Below, in pieces: positions 9,665 to 19,065 of a stretch of 26,804 bases of DNA; positions within the stretch are counted from its first letter, which is position 1; every line of letters begins with the position of its first letter. The notes below the pieces were generated by a model. That model saw nothing but the letters and a program-made list of their open reading frames with translations. It was not told the DNA's origin and searched no databases. This stretch comes from Dinochytrium kinnereticum (lineage: Eukaryota; Chytridiomycota; Chytridiomycetes; Chytridiales; Chytridiaceae), in the NCBI GenBank assembly GCA_027604005.1, contig JADGJT010000321.1:1-26804 (forward strand). The letters run 5' to 3'. A program made the position numbers and the translations under genes.

Positions 9665-10348
9665 TTACCCAAAGTTGATGGCAGCTAGCACCACAAGTGG
9701 TGCAAGAATGATCATCTCAAGCCACCAGTAGCCTAGAGCATGCCACAAACGAACCAGATAAAATGTCGGTATCGACGATGACGAGAGCTCATTACAAAGT
9801 GTCCCACATAATAGACAATCAGACGAACTCACCTGCTCCGAACAAGATAACCACCAACCAAACAACCGCCAGCCCCAGAATGATCCAGCTAATCGTCGAA
9901 ATAGCGCTGTTGATGCCGTAGCCGCTCTGATTGGCTAGAGTTGAGGCCAAGAGCAGGAGGAACGCGTCTCTCGCCCCGCGAGCGAAGAAGGCGGCTCGGG
10001 CAGTCTACCATATCGCAGTAAGATTAGCAAGTGAATGACGGGAAAGAAAATTGTATAGATACCCATGTGGAAGGTCCTCCTGCTCCGCCACCAGCTGCCG
10101 TCCGGCTCGCGATTGGAACGATGAGGAGGCCGATTAGCCAAAGTAGGAACATGACAAAGGCTGAGAAGGTTAAATTCCCTCTCTGATCTACGCTGATGAA
10201 TCTAAACAACTCACTTGCGATCCATGCGGCTGCGTAGAACAGATGAAGTACAATATCAGATGAGGAGATTTGCAGTTCACGACTCACCTTCAGTATTTCC
10301 CCCATCGAACTGGTTCTGACCCAAAGTGCCGCCTCCACCGTTTGCCAT
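9665..10348 (-). CDS. Small four-helix membrane protein (paralogue A)
   Basis: The model is complement(join(9665-9732, 9833-10004, 10063-10229, 10288-10348)), 468 nt, 155 aa, ending in TAA. A Gly/Asn-rich N-terminus of about 20 residues is followed by four hydrophobic segments: FSAFVMFLLWLIGLLIV, DAFLLLLASTLAN, ISWIILGLAVVWLVVILFG and LEMIILAPLVVLAAI. A Gly-rich loop separates helices 1 and 2. I do not recognise the family. It is clearly related to the divergently transcribed neighbour at 10735: the segments ARDAFLLLLASTLANQSGYG and VRDSFLILFATVLVSMAGFG align over helix 2, and exon boundaries fall at comparable places. The shared upstream region suggests co-regulation. A 27-nt segment (10188-10214) with splice-like ends might be optionally removed. 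Transport, channel or scaffolding roles are all possible; none is supported. Confidence 0.7.
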
Positions 10349-10734
10349 GTTGCCAAAAAAAAAAATATGGGTTGACGCTGTGCAAGTGTAGAAACGAAAT
10401 CCTTTAGACGGTTGATGATTTTCCAGAGGATGAGTGGAGCCTAAAACGAAAATAAGTGCCCGGGGGAATGACGCAGACAAAGTATAATGCATTTCTGACG
10501 TCTTCTGAAGAACCTTTGAACCTTCCACCGTCATCCGCACGAAGTACTCTCGCATTCTTTGTTGACCGCGACGGACGTCAGTGGGAAACAACCCATCTTC
10601 AGAGCTTCCAGCTTTTGTCCATCTGTTTTCCCTCCATACAAACCCCCCTAGCGTGCTAAGGGCTTCTTTTCAAATCCATCGACTTTTCATCATCATCATC
10701 GATCGCCCCAACATTCCATTCTCTGACTAAAATC
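10349..10734. promoter_or_regulatory. Bidirectional intergenic region of the divergent paralogue pair
   Basis: These 386 nt separate two head-to-head start codons (10348 minus, 10735 plus), so both core promoters must lie here or inside the 5' ends. A run of 10 A residues lies at about 10357, and repeated cat triplets (10688-10699) lie close to the plus start. No clear TATA box is visible in either direction. Confidence 0.5.
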
Positions 10735-11783
10735 ATGGACGGAGCCGGTTACCTAGCTCCGCCTGCAGGCGGTGCGATCCGCGGCCGCAATCAATACGTT
10801 AATCGCGAGGTTGAATGTAATGCCCGTGGTCCAACCCCCGTCAAGCACCAACGCCACTAACATCTACACGTCTTCCAAAAACAAAACACCAATTCAGCGG
10901 TGTGGGCAGCAACTTATATCTTCTTTCTGTTTTGGCTGGTTGTCCTCTTTCTCTCACCACTCTGGGAGCGCATGCCCTACGGACGTACCGGGACTGCCCC
11001 TGGAACCATTGGAGCCGGCATCTCCGGTGGTCCTCCTGGTATGACTTCCACCACTGGCGGGACCGCAGAAGGAAGCAGTTGAGTTCATTTTTTTTTTATG
11101 AAGCCTTGGTTCCACTCAATATCCACGATTGCAGAGTCAAGAGATGAGGTGACTTTTGAAAGTGGAATGCCAAGGCCAACAGCTGGGCCTGGAGGCGCCG
11201 GAACTGGGTTGCCGGGGGCTGGTGGAGTTGCTGGAGAGGCCACATGGGTGAGTGTTGGTTAGCTTGTTACTTTTCGGACGCGTTGCTTACTATGGCGTGA
11301 TGATAGGAAGGACGACTCTTGAATCTTCACCGTGCCGTAAGAGACTCGTTCTTGATTCTGTTTGCGACGGTCAGTGCCTTATTCTTCCTACATCCCCTTT
11401 GCTTTCCTATCCACAGACCACACCAGTTGCTTACTTCAACTCGCTAGGTGTTGGTCTCGATGGCTGGTTTCGGTATTGCAGCAGTAAGTTGTCTCCGCAC
11501 TTACTCCTGATGGCTTTAAACGAAACATGATAAAATAGGAAATCGTCGGTCTTGTATGGGCAGCCTTCTTCGCTCTCCTCGTTTGGACAGTCTCTCAGTT
11601 GATGCCCTATGACATTTCGTGGTGGTTGGACGTTCTGGTAATCACTCTCCCCCCTCCTCTTACTCCTCTCATCGCGTCTCTGATTCACCTCTTCACTCTG
11701 ACTAGTGGGCATTCATCACAGCCGTATTGGTTATCATAGTCTGGGCATTTGCTTTCCGCAACTCTCCGTCATCCAGAGGGTAG
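10735..11783 (+). CDS. Small four-helix membrane protein (paralogue B)
   Basis: Exons 10735-10816, 10898-11077, 11135-11247, 11307-11369, 11448-11483, 11539-11637 and 11706-11783 sum to 651 nt (216 aa, TAG stop). Four hydrophobic segments occur: VWAATYIFFLFWLVVLFL, DSFLILFATVLVSMAGFGI, IVGLVWAAFFALLVWTV and WAFITAVLVIIVWAFAF. A long Gly/Pro/Thr-rich loop (about residues 50-120) lies between helices 1 and 2. The 36-nt exon 5 was chosen because only the acceptor at 11447 (not the earlier cag at 11416) keeps the frame into exon 6, and the resulting residues align with paralogue A. The first intron acceptor and the GTTGAG donor at 11078 are less certain. The family is not recognised. The gene is transcribed away from paralogue A. 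Confidence 0.7.
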
Positions 11784-11895
11784 CCAAGAGGTGAACCTGA
11801 GTTCAGTGCCTATCCCTTTTTTGGTCAGAGTCTATTCCGCTGGTTGCCGAAGAAGTAGTGAACGTGTATGCATTTTGCAAAAAGTCTAGATATGG

Positions 11896-11901
11896 AATAA
11901 A
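11896..11901 (+). terminator. AATAAA polyadenylation-like signal
   Basis: An AATAAA hexamer lies 113 nt after the stop of the plus-strand four-helix gene, within the 191-nt gap to the convergent minus-strand gene. It is a plausible 3'-end signal for the plus-strand transcript. Confidence 0.4.
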
Positions 11902-11974
11902 AGTAAAGAGCATCATTCTAGCCCAGAGTGCTTTTGACATAAAAAACAAAACGACCTTGTTGAGAAAATCATTA

Positions 11975-13614
11975 TCAACTACCCCCCGTCCTGACCTTCG
12001 CCTCTTGATTCGCCTTCTCCAATATCTTTAACGATGAAGGGCTCCAAACGGCCCGACCTTTTCCTACCCTTCCATCATTTCCCACATCAACCCCAAAATC
12101 CCCCGGCTTCGTCAAACACGCCAATTCAACACGGGGTCTCACTCGCCCCCTGCTAAAAGACCGGAATCGCGTAATGCCACCTGCAGGAGACGAGTTTCTT
12201 AAGTCGGTAGATATGTTGCCTGACGACCTGCCCGCGCAGCGCAAACCTCCGTTGAAGACGACATTAGGTCCACGCAGAGTTCCGTCGTCAACAGCAGTTC
12301 GGCTGAGACGGTCTGTTTCTTCAACCAAGTCCACGCATTCTTTGATTGTCGATCTGGTCTCCTGGTCAGGGCTCGGCTCAGCAACTCGTTCTTTGAACAG
12401 AGATTGTTCGTCATCCCCATTTACAAGCGCTCGCGGAGAACCAACCATAGATTTGACCAAACCAGTCTCCGAGCAACTTGTGGTAGGCGACAGGTAAGGC
12501 AACTCACCGGCCGCCTCAAACCCGCTATCTGCAACCTCGACACTTGACGACTTCAAGCCCATTTTTTCATCCCCCATCATCGACTTCCCGGGAACCTGAG
12601 CGGAGAGGTTTCCGCTCCCCTCCCAATTCGTCGATGCTGATCTTGGCGGAACAATGGTCCCTGAGGAGTTCAAGATGAATCCCTTTAAAGATAGGGATGG
12701 TCGAGCGCGTTTTGTTGCGTGAAGTGCCGATTTAGGGTTCCTTGTTTTCGACTGATGGAAAACGGGCGCTGAGGAAGGAGATGGAAAGACATCGAGCTCT
12801 GGCGGGTCGATTCTAGCAGAAAAAGAAAAGCGGCCACCTCCCGTTGCGGACTCAATGTCTTGGTGATTTGAAACTGTCGATGTTGGGACAGTATGGGTCT
12901 GCACCACGTCAATGAGAGGTATCCCTTGAGAGAGCTGCGGAGTGGCTGCGATGGTTTCTTGAAACTCATGCGAAATCACAGCCGGAGCTGAGGATGGAGG
13001 CGGAGGGGAAAATCGGTGAATGGACGAGCTTCTCGACTGCAAGAAAGACGCGGATGTTTGGGGGACTGCCAACTCGTCATCGTTTAAGTTCCGAAAAAAA
13101 GGTGAACTGCAGGATGGGCGAGATGTTGAGACGGGTTGTAAAATCAACGACCTTGGGAGATTTCTTCGCTTTGTCTTGCGATTCTGAGGGCAATGAGTTG
13201 GGTGCCTTTATATATCCAGCAAAAAGAAACCCTTACCTCATTCACTGGCGAATTCCTTCCTTCTCTTTCTCTTCGGTCTCCAAAGAAAGGATTCGAAGAA
13301 GTTCGTTTCAGAACTGTCGGCTGGTCTCTGCTGGGTTTGGCTACTGAATTCTGTCGTAAACCCATCGCATTACTTGTTGCAGGCGACGCCATCCCCCATT
13401 CACATTTATCCTCTTCAATGTCCCTGTTTCTCCGAGTGAAATACTGGTAGCCGATGGAGACCAAGATCAAAACCGCGATCGTGATGCCAGCTCCAAGGAG
13501 AACACCAGGCAGCGTGAACACGGGAGGAGGGTTGGTGGCAGAAGCAGCAGCGGGAGTGGTGGGTACAAGAGTTGGAGGCCGAGTGGTGGTGGTTGTTGTT
13601 ACGAAGGCCGTCAT
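11975..13614 (-). CDS. Single-pass membrane protein with long disordered cytoplasmic tail (tandem paralogue 1)
   Basis: The model is complement(join(11975-13183, 13237-13614)), 1587 nt, 528 aa, TGA stop. The ATG at 13614 is the first Met in an open frame that extends further upstream without one. The N-terminus is a short Thr/Pro/Ala-rich ectodomain (residues 1-34). It is followed by one hydrophobic helix (about 35-58, PGVLLGAGITIAVLILVSIG), then a basic stop-transfer RRNR, then about 460 residues rich in Ser, Pro and charge. There is no cleavable signal peptide, so the helix probably acts as an N-out anchor, as in Mid2-like wall sensors; that comparison is topology only. The intron acceptor at 13184 was chosen because nearby AGs give the wrong frame. 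The tail motif VWSPSSLKILEKA matches the next gene. The function is unknown. Confidence 0.65.
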
Positions 13615-14545
13615 CGCAACTTCTCTAACGGCTGCAATATTCTTCGTGGATGCTCTCACGAGCAGTCGTAATAAACCCTGCACGCTAAACGTGATTTTGG
13701 AGCACAACGATCAAAAATCACCGTTTTAAGGTCTACGCCATCCCGGTCCGACATTGGCCGTGGGGAAAAGCACCCTGACTTCCACGGTCCTTTGAGCTAC
13801 TCCTCTCAAGCCGCAGCCTTGCCGCACAGGATTTCCTTATTCAACATAGACTCTGTACCTTAATGCCCTGATATAGATTGCCCCTGCGTGTGAAGGATGG
13901 CGAGAAGGACGATTATGGGGATTCATAATTTGAAACACTGGAGATTGCTGACAGGAAGACTCAGGATGTCATGAATTCAGCCGTTACTTCCGTTCTCCCA
14001 AATCAAACCTAGGGACAACCTCCTGCCTTTGCTGTGAGTCAAAGTTAGGAATAAGGATCCTACTGTGAGAAGAAACAAGGGAACTAATGAAATCACTAAA
14101 AATGAAGTAGGATGGATAAACAGCAACATAAACAAATACTCAATCATGATATCAGATACAAAAAAATCAAGAAAAAAAAGGGAGAAAAAAAGGAAGCGAA
14201 AAGAAAGCAAGATAAGAAAAGAAAAACAAAAGCAAATAAAGGGTGAACCGAGATATGTAAGGAAGGAGTAACCAAAAACAACAGAAAAGGTTTTTTAAAA
14301 ATAAAAAAAGGAGGGAGGGAGGAAGCGCACATTCATTCCATTTTGTAAGAAGGATGCACCGTGTGGTCAAAGGCCATAATAAAAAAAAGAATAAGCAAAC
14401 AATCACGTAATGATAGAGGAATAGAATAAAATAAATCTGATCAACTCGCAAAGCCGAGAAACAGAAATAAAAGGTAACATAATTAAAGTGGAAAGAAAAG
14501 AAAAGAAAAGGAAAGGAAAAACAAACAAAAAACCAAAAGTACCCA
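13615..14545. other. Intergenic region with long polypurine tract
   Basis: About 930 nt lie between tandem minus-strand genes. From about 14140 to 14540 the plus strand is strongly purine-rich, with oligo-A and aaagg/aaaga runs; the minus strand (transcript sense of the upstream gene) is correspondingly T/C-rich. It probably holds the 3'UTR of the larger gene and the promoter of the smaller. The long open frames called through it are low-complexity Lys/Arg or Phe/Leu artefacts. Confidence 0.5.
14488..14520. repeat. (AAAGA)n-type short tandem repeat
   Basis: An imperfect purine microsatellite of aaaag/aaagg units lies just downstream (in transcript sense) of the stop codon of the 14546-17952 gene. 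It is part of the larger purine tract and has no evident coding role. Confidence 0.55.
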
Positions 14546-17500
14546 TCATGCCCCACGAATACGAGCCTCCAAATCAGCCTTCTCTAAAATCCTTAACGAA
14601 CTTGTGCTCCAGACTGAGCCCCTCTTTCCTACGCCCCCCACTTCCTCCCTATTCACAACCTTCACTGAAGCAACGCTCTGAAGCCTTTTGGCAGCAGCCA
14701 ATTCAAGGGGGTCCAAATTCATGTTAAGTCTTGTGGGACGCATATTATTACGGTGGATAGTTGAGGGTCGAGTGGTGGTTGGGACGAGGGGAGCCTTGTA
14801 TTTCACGGTAGGATTTCCTGAGGCATCCGTTGGGAGGGTAGATTTATAATTAACAGAAGGATATCGTCCTTCGACTTCATCTGCGCGAGCACCTAATTTT
14901 GCACGGTCTGTGATAATTGTGGGCCTTTCTCTTGGTGAGCGTTTTTGGCGTTCCGCTATAGTCACATTATAATCTTTCGCTGATGGTTTTGGCTTCTGTG
15001 TTGCGTTGTGATTTGAGTGAGGTTCTAATACGGCCCTATTTGCGTCCGATGTAGTGCTAGGTTTCGCGGTTCGAATAGGCTCTTTGTGTCTTTTTGGCTG
15101 CGATTCACCTTTCGCCATGTTGCTGCTGGTGACTAATGTGGGCTCATCCTTAATAGAGTGGTTTCTCCTCTCCACTTTCCGGTCCCCAACTTGTTCACGA
15201 TCCATACCGATAGAATTCACAGACCCGTTTCGCCTCCCTAACTTTAGGCGATGATCCGTTCCGTGCGCTAAAGTGTTCACGGACTTCTGTCGATTCTCGA
15301 CCCCTGTATTTAGATCTTTTAAAGTCGGTCCAGCCTTCACGGACTCTTTTCGTTGCTCCGCCTCGACGTTTTCGGTTAAACTGCGGTCCACTCTTACAGT
15401 CCCCTTTCGTCTTTCCATCCCTTCTCCCGCACGATACGCCCGAGACTCATTACTTATTGCTAGTACGTCACCGGTTTTCGGCGTTCGAATAGACGAACTC
15501 AGTTGAGACGTCTTGCTGTTTTCAGCCGCGGTAGGCCTAACCCTTACAGACGCGGTTCGCTTTTCCGCTGCATCATCACCCCCATGATTCATGCCATTAC
15601 GATCAGCCCCACTCCTAACAGACGGTTTGCGTTTCTGAGATTGTTTCGTCGGCATATCACTAGCCGTTGTCGCCTTACGGACCGACTGTTTCCGTTTCTC
15701 ATCCTGGTCCGTCGACCCATAGTGGTTTGAACCAACCAAAGGTTTGGCATCCCTGACAAATGGCTTCCGTTTCCCAGCCAGGTCCAACAGATGATCTTCT
15801 TGGACGGTCGTTATCACATTCCTAGAAGACGGCATGTGTTTCCCATCCTGATCTAAAGACCTGTCATCCTGATTCAGACGCACAATCCCATTCTTAGCCG
15901 ATGGATTACGCCTCTCAACTGGATCAAGAAAGCCGCTATCACGAGCCTCAAATCCTAGCTTCACCGCAACTATATTGTCGTTCGCCGCTCCGACATTATC
16001 CAAAACAGGGCCGTCATTCATTTCTGATAGGTAAGTTACGACGGCAGGTCTCGTCTTTTTGATCGACTGCTTTCGACCTTCCGAGTCAGACACTTTAGAG
16101 TCGGTCAATAAGGAGGGGTCATGATTCGTAGTAACCGTTGGTTCCGCCTTAATGGCTCGCAGTACCACTGCCGTCTCCACCGGAAAACCATCTCTTTCAG
16201 GTATTGACCTCTCGATAGTCTCGTTTCGCCTTTCCATGACTGGAGTGTTTGACTGCAAAAAACCTCGCACCTTATTCCCTTTCATTGCTGCAGTCCCCGC
16301 TTTCGATCGTTGAGCTGGCGGATCCGTGAGACAAAGACCGCCTATCTTAATAGACTCTTCTCGCCCCGTAACATCTACATCCTCGCCTTCTCTCTGACCA
16401 CCCTCAATTCTTACATCCTCCTCATCTTCCAAGACAACATTCTCAAAACCAACTCTAACCTCACCCTCCCAACTACTAATTGGGACAGATGACCCCCAAC
16501 TCCCATTCACAGCACGCATGCTGGTGGCGTCTGATTCGGTGTCAAAAAATAGTTCAATGATGTCGTCGGGTTGGGGGGTGGTTCGATCAAACAGGTTGGG
16601 AACTGGAGCTGCTCCAAGGTGCCATGTGTTAACGGGGGTCGAGGGAGTGTTGGTTGTAGGAGTGGAATGGTGAATTAGAAAAGCCGAAGGAAGATGTATT
16701 GCGTGTTGGGTGAGCGGTGGAGTAGAGTTCTGCTCCTCTCCTCCTACAACCTTATTGCGCGGCTGAACGACCCAAGGAACCACGAAATCTCCACCTCCGC
16801 TATTCAAAGAATAAACCTCAGGCTGTGAGATATTCCGCGGGCGTGATAAGGTAGCAGCATTCGAAGACAAAGGACGAAGAGAGGAGGGTTGGTAAGAGTT
16901 TCGATTTCGATTCCGCGCTGGTTGTATTGGTTGGTGACTGTTTGCTGCAAGATTATGAGTTCTTAAAGGAATGACGACGGATGGGATGGTAAGACTTGCG
17001 ATTAGTGATGGAGTGAGACGATGGGTTCTCGGGGGAATGACGATGGTGGAAGACGGGGGGATCGCTGAGTTGGGGGCTGAGGACGGTGCGATGGGGATGA
17101 GAGAGGTGGGTGGGAGGCCAGAGGTTGGTAGGATGGGAGGTGGTGGCGGCGCATCCTGGTCGTGATGGTCCTGATGCTGAGGTAGATGCTGCTGTTGGTG
17201 AAGGTGAAGAGGAGGAGGGGGGAGGGCTGATGGGAAGGACGATGGTGCAGAATCGGTGTTGACCTGATCAAGGATAGTTGTAAAAATCAAGTGTTAAAAA
17301 ACACACGTTTCTCTCTCTGGACATCAGAACTCACCATGGCCCCTTTACTAGTGGGACCCATCGCGATCCCATGAGCCAAGTCTCCAAAGGTCTGATCCCG
17401 ATGCCCCAACCCCGTCAAAGCGGTCACGGTGGAAACCGACCGAAAAGCCGGGCTGGGTGACCGCACGTTCATTCCAAACGGATAAGCAGAGGGGGAGGGG

Positions 17501-17952
17501 CGAGCAGCTGGAGCCACGTTGGTAAAGGAAAGTTTTGAGAGTCTGATGGCAATGTTTTTCCTGGGGAATTCCGAGGATGACGATGGCGAGGGGTGGTTGG
17601 AGTCGTTTGATTTCTTGTCCTTGAATTGGGGTGGGAGCTGGTTGTTGCTGGTGCTGAAAGGGGAGGAAGAAGAGGCGGTGGAGATAGGACGTTTGAATGC
17701 CTGGAACTTATGGAAAAAGAATCCAATGATTCCAAGAACCATGACGATGGCAGCGCCAACTGCGACGCCTGCTGCTGTGATAATGGGCTGTGCATCAATA
17801 GAGGATTGAGGGGGCACTGTTGACGCTGTTGTTGGAGTGATCGTGGCTGATGTTGGCTGTTGTGATCTGATGGAGGTGGTGATAATTGTAAGCTGGGGAG
17901 GATCAGACTCCAGCGACGGCGACTCTTGTCTCCTCCTCCTCGTTCTTCTCAT
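14546..17952 (-). CDS. Large single-pass membrane protein with an RRxS-like repeat array (tandem paralogue 2)
   Basis: The model is complement(join(14546-17263, 17335-17952)), 3336 nt, 1111 aa. The start is the ATG at 17952. A basic, then Ser/Thr/Pro-rich N-terminus leads to one helix at about 57-80 (TAAGVAVGAAIVMVLGIIG). The rest is a disordered region rich in Pro, His and Gln, and then degenerate repeats. Roughly twenty short motifs of the form acidic/Gly-basic-Arg-x-x-Ser-Val/Ile-Arg/Lys recur between residues about 506 and 1031. The C-terminus GKRGSVWSTSSLRILEKA matches the end of the downstream neighbour. Both genes have one phase-0 intron a little after the membrane helix. RRxS is the classical basophilic (PKA-like) kinase consensus, so a phosphorylation-regulated scaffold is possible but unproven. 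I do not recognise a named family. Confidence 0.7.
14789..16366 (-). repeat. Degenerate RRxS[V/I][R/K] repeat array within the large membrane protein
   Basis: Examples in order: GREESIK, MERRNETIER, GRKQSIKK, VERRNPSAK, GKHMPSSR, GKRKPFVR, EKRKQSVR, QKRKPSVR, EKRTASVR, MERRKGTVR, EQRKESVK, ENRQKSVN, GRRNGSVN, VERRNHSIK, PKRHKEPIR, QKPKPSAK, ERQKRSPR, EGRYPSVN. Spacing is mostly 20-27 residues from the VERRNPSAK copy onward, about 60-80 bp at DNA level, consistent with an old tandem duplication that has decayed outside the core. Confidence 0.75.
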
Positions 17953-19065
17953 CCCTCTGCTGACTTTGTTCTGCTCCGTCCTCTTTTGCTTGCACGGTGG
18001 AGTGCCGCGGCAAACACGTACACCACCTCAGTGGTGTATGTGCGCGTCGTCAGTCCTCTGCCCGTCTGTCAATTCTCTCTGTAGACGTAGCTCTGAAACC
18101 GCAGCAGCTCGTCTCAGTCTCTATTCTCTAATCGTCTATCCTTCGAATAACAAATGAATAATATAACCTCGCCCTTCGCACGCCAACAGCAGCTTTTAGC
18201 CCTTTGCAGGGTTAATGGAGCGGCCAATCGGAGACGTGGGTCTGTGTCAATTTCTCACTTTTGAATGCCCGAAAACAGACGAGTGTTCAAGGGCTGTTGG
18301 CGCACAATTGCAAGAAACAACCATCCCTTATTATAAAAATAGTCCCTGGTAAGCAGCCTGCTCGTTGTCTGTGCAAAAAAGTGTAATAAGGGAGGGAAGG
18401 GGTGCTTTGCATAAAAAAGTACACGGATATGGAGCTAAAATCGATCCACATCCCTCGCCATCATAAGTTTCTTCATCAGCGTGCTTGCCTTCCATTTTGT
18501 TCACGGGAAATTCTCCGATGATACCACTAATAATGTCGCCACGACACCTCGTGCCTGCCTTGTGAATGTCAACTGAAAAGAGTCTCGCTAAAGCGCTCGA
18601 AAGTAGATGCGCAAACAACACTTCACTTTCCGACTGCCCTTTATTCTATCCTCTGTCGTTTAAAGGTTGAGCCGTACCGCCTTACGCAAGGCTTAAGGGA
18701 GTGCCTGAGCTTTCATCCATAGAACATTTACCTGCTTAATCGTTCCCCTTTTCAGTCAGGGAACCAGCAGCAGAGCCATGTTGTGATCTCTGAGCTGCAT
18801 GGGTTGCTCTTTCAAAGTCCATCTGTCTGATCCCACACCATCCATCCAGCCCACCAAGATGGATCTCCATCTCTCCTTCCACCCACCCACCCATCCATCC
18901 ATCCGTTACTGTCGTCGGCAGCCATGGCACTTGAAAGCGTCGTAAGATGTCTCCTTCCAAAGCAGCCAGCCCCAACCGAAAAAGACGAAATAAAATTGAT
19001 TTGGCAAAACCCAACCGAACCTCCTCACCTCACCTCCCTCCCCTAAACCCAACCAACCTCGCATC
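17953..19065. other. Intergenic region between divergent membrane-protein and kinase genes
   Basis: About 1.1 kb form the shared upstream region of the 17952 minus-strand start and the 19066 plus-strand kinase start. A short ccca/ccat microsatellite (18879-18903) lies about 165 nt before the kinase ATG. Open frames on both strands here are short, overlap each other and show no domain. No supported gene is seen. Confidence 0.5.
18879..18903. repeat. CCCA/CCAT tetranucleotide microsatellite
   Basis: Three ccca-type units pass into three or more ccat-type units. It lies upstream of the kinase start. Confidence 0.6.

Noticed and set aside
9026..9672. Overlapping short frames on both strands upstream of the 7TM-RGS gene
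   Set aside because: Mutually overlapping, compositionally ordinary, no family resemblance; most consistent with non-coding DNA.
14065..14556. Open frames on both strands in the purine tract
   Set aside because: Translations are runs of Lys/Arg/Glu or Phe/Leu/Ser caused by base composition; no domain and no splice support.
17281..17334. Start of a separate gene at the MIFTTILDQ frame (17290)
   Set aside because: The segment lies inside a GTGAGT...GATCAG intron that joins two phase-0 exons. The upstream exon supplies the membrane helix, as in the neighbouring paralogue.
18331..19014. Minus-strand open frames between the membrane-protein and kinase genes
   Set aside because: They are short and without domains; one overlaps the microsatellite.
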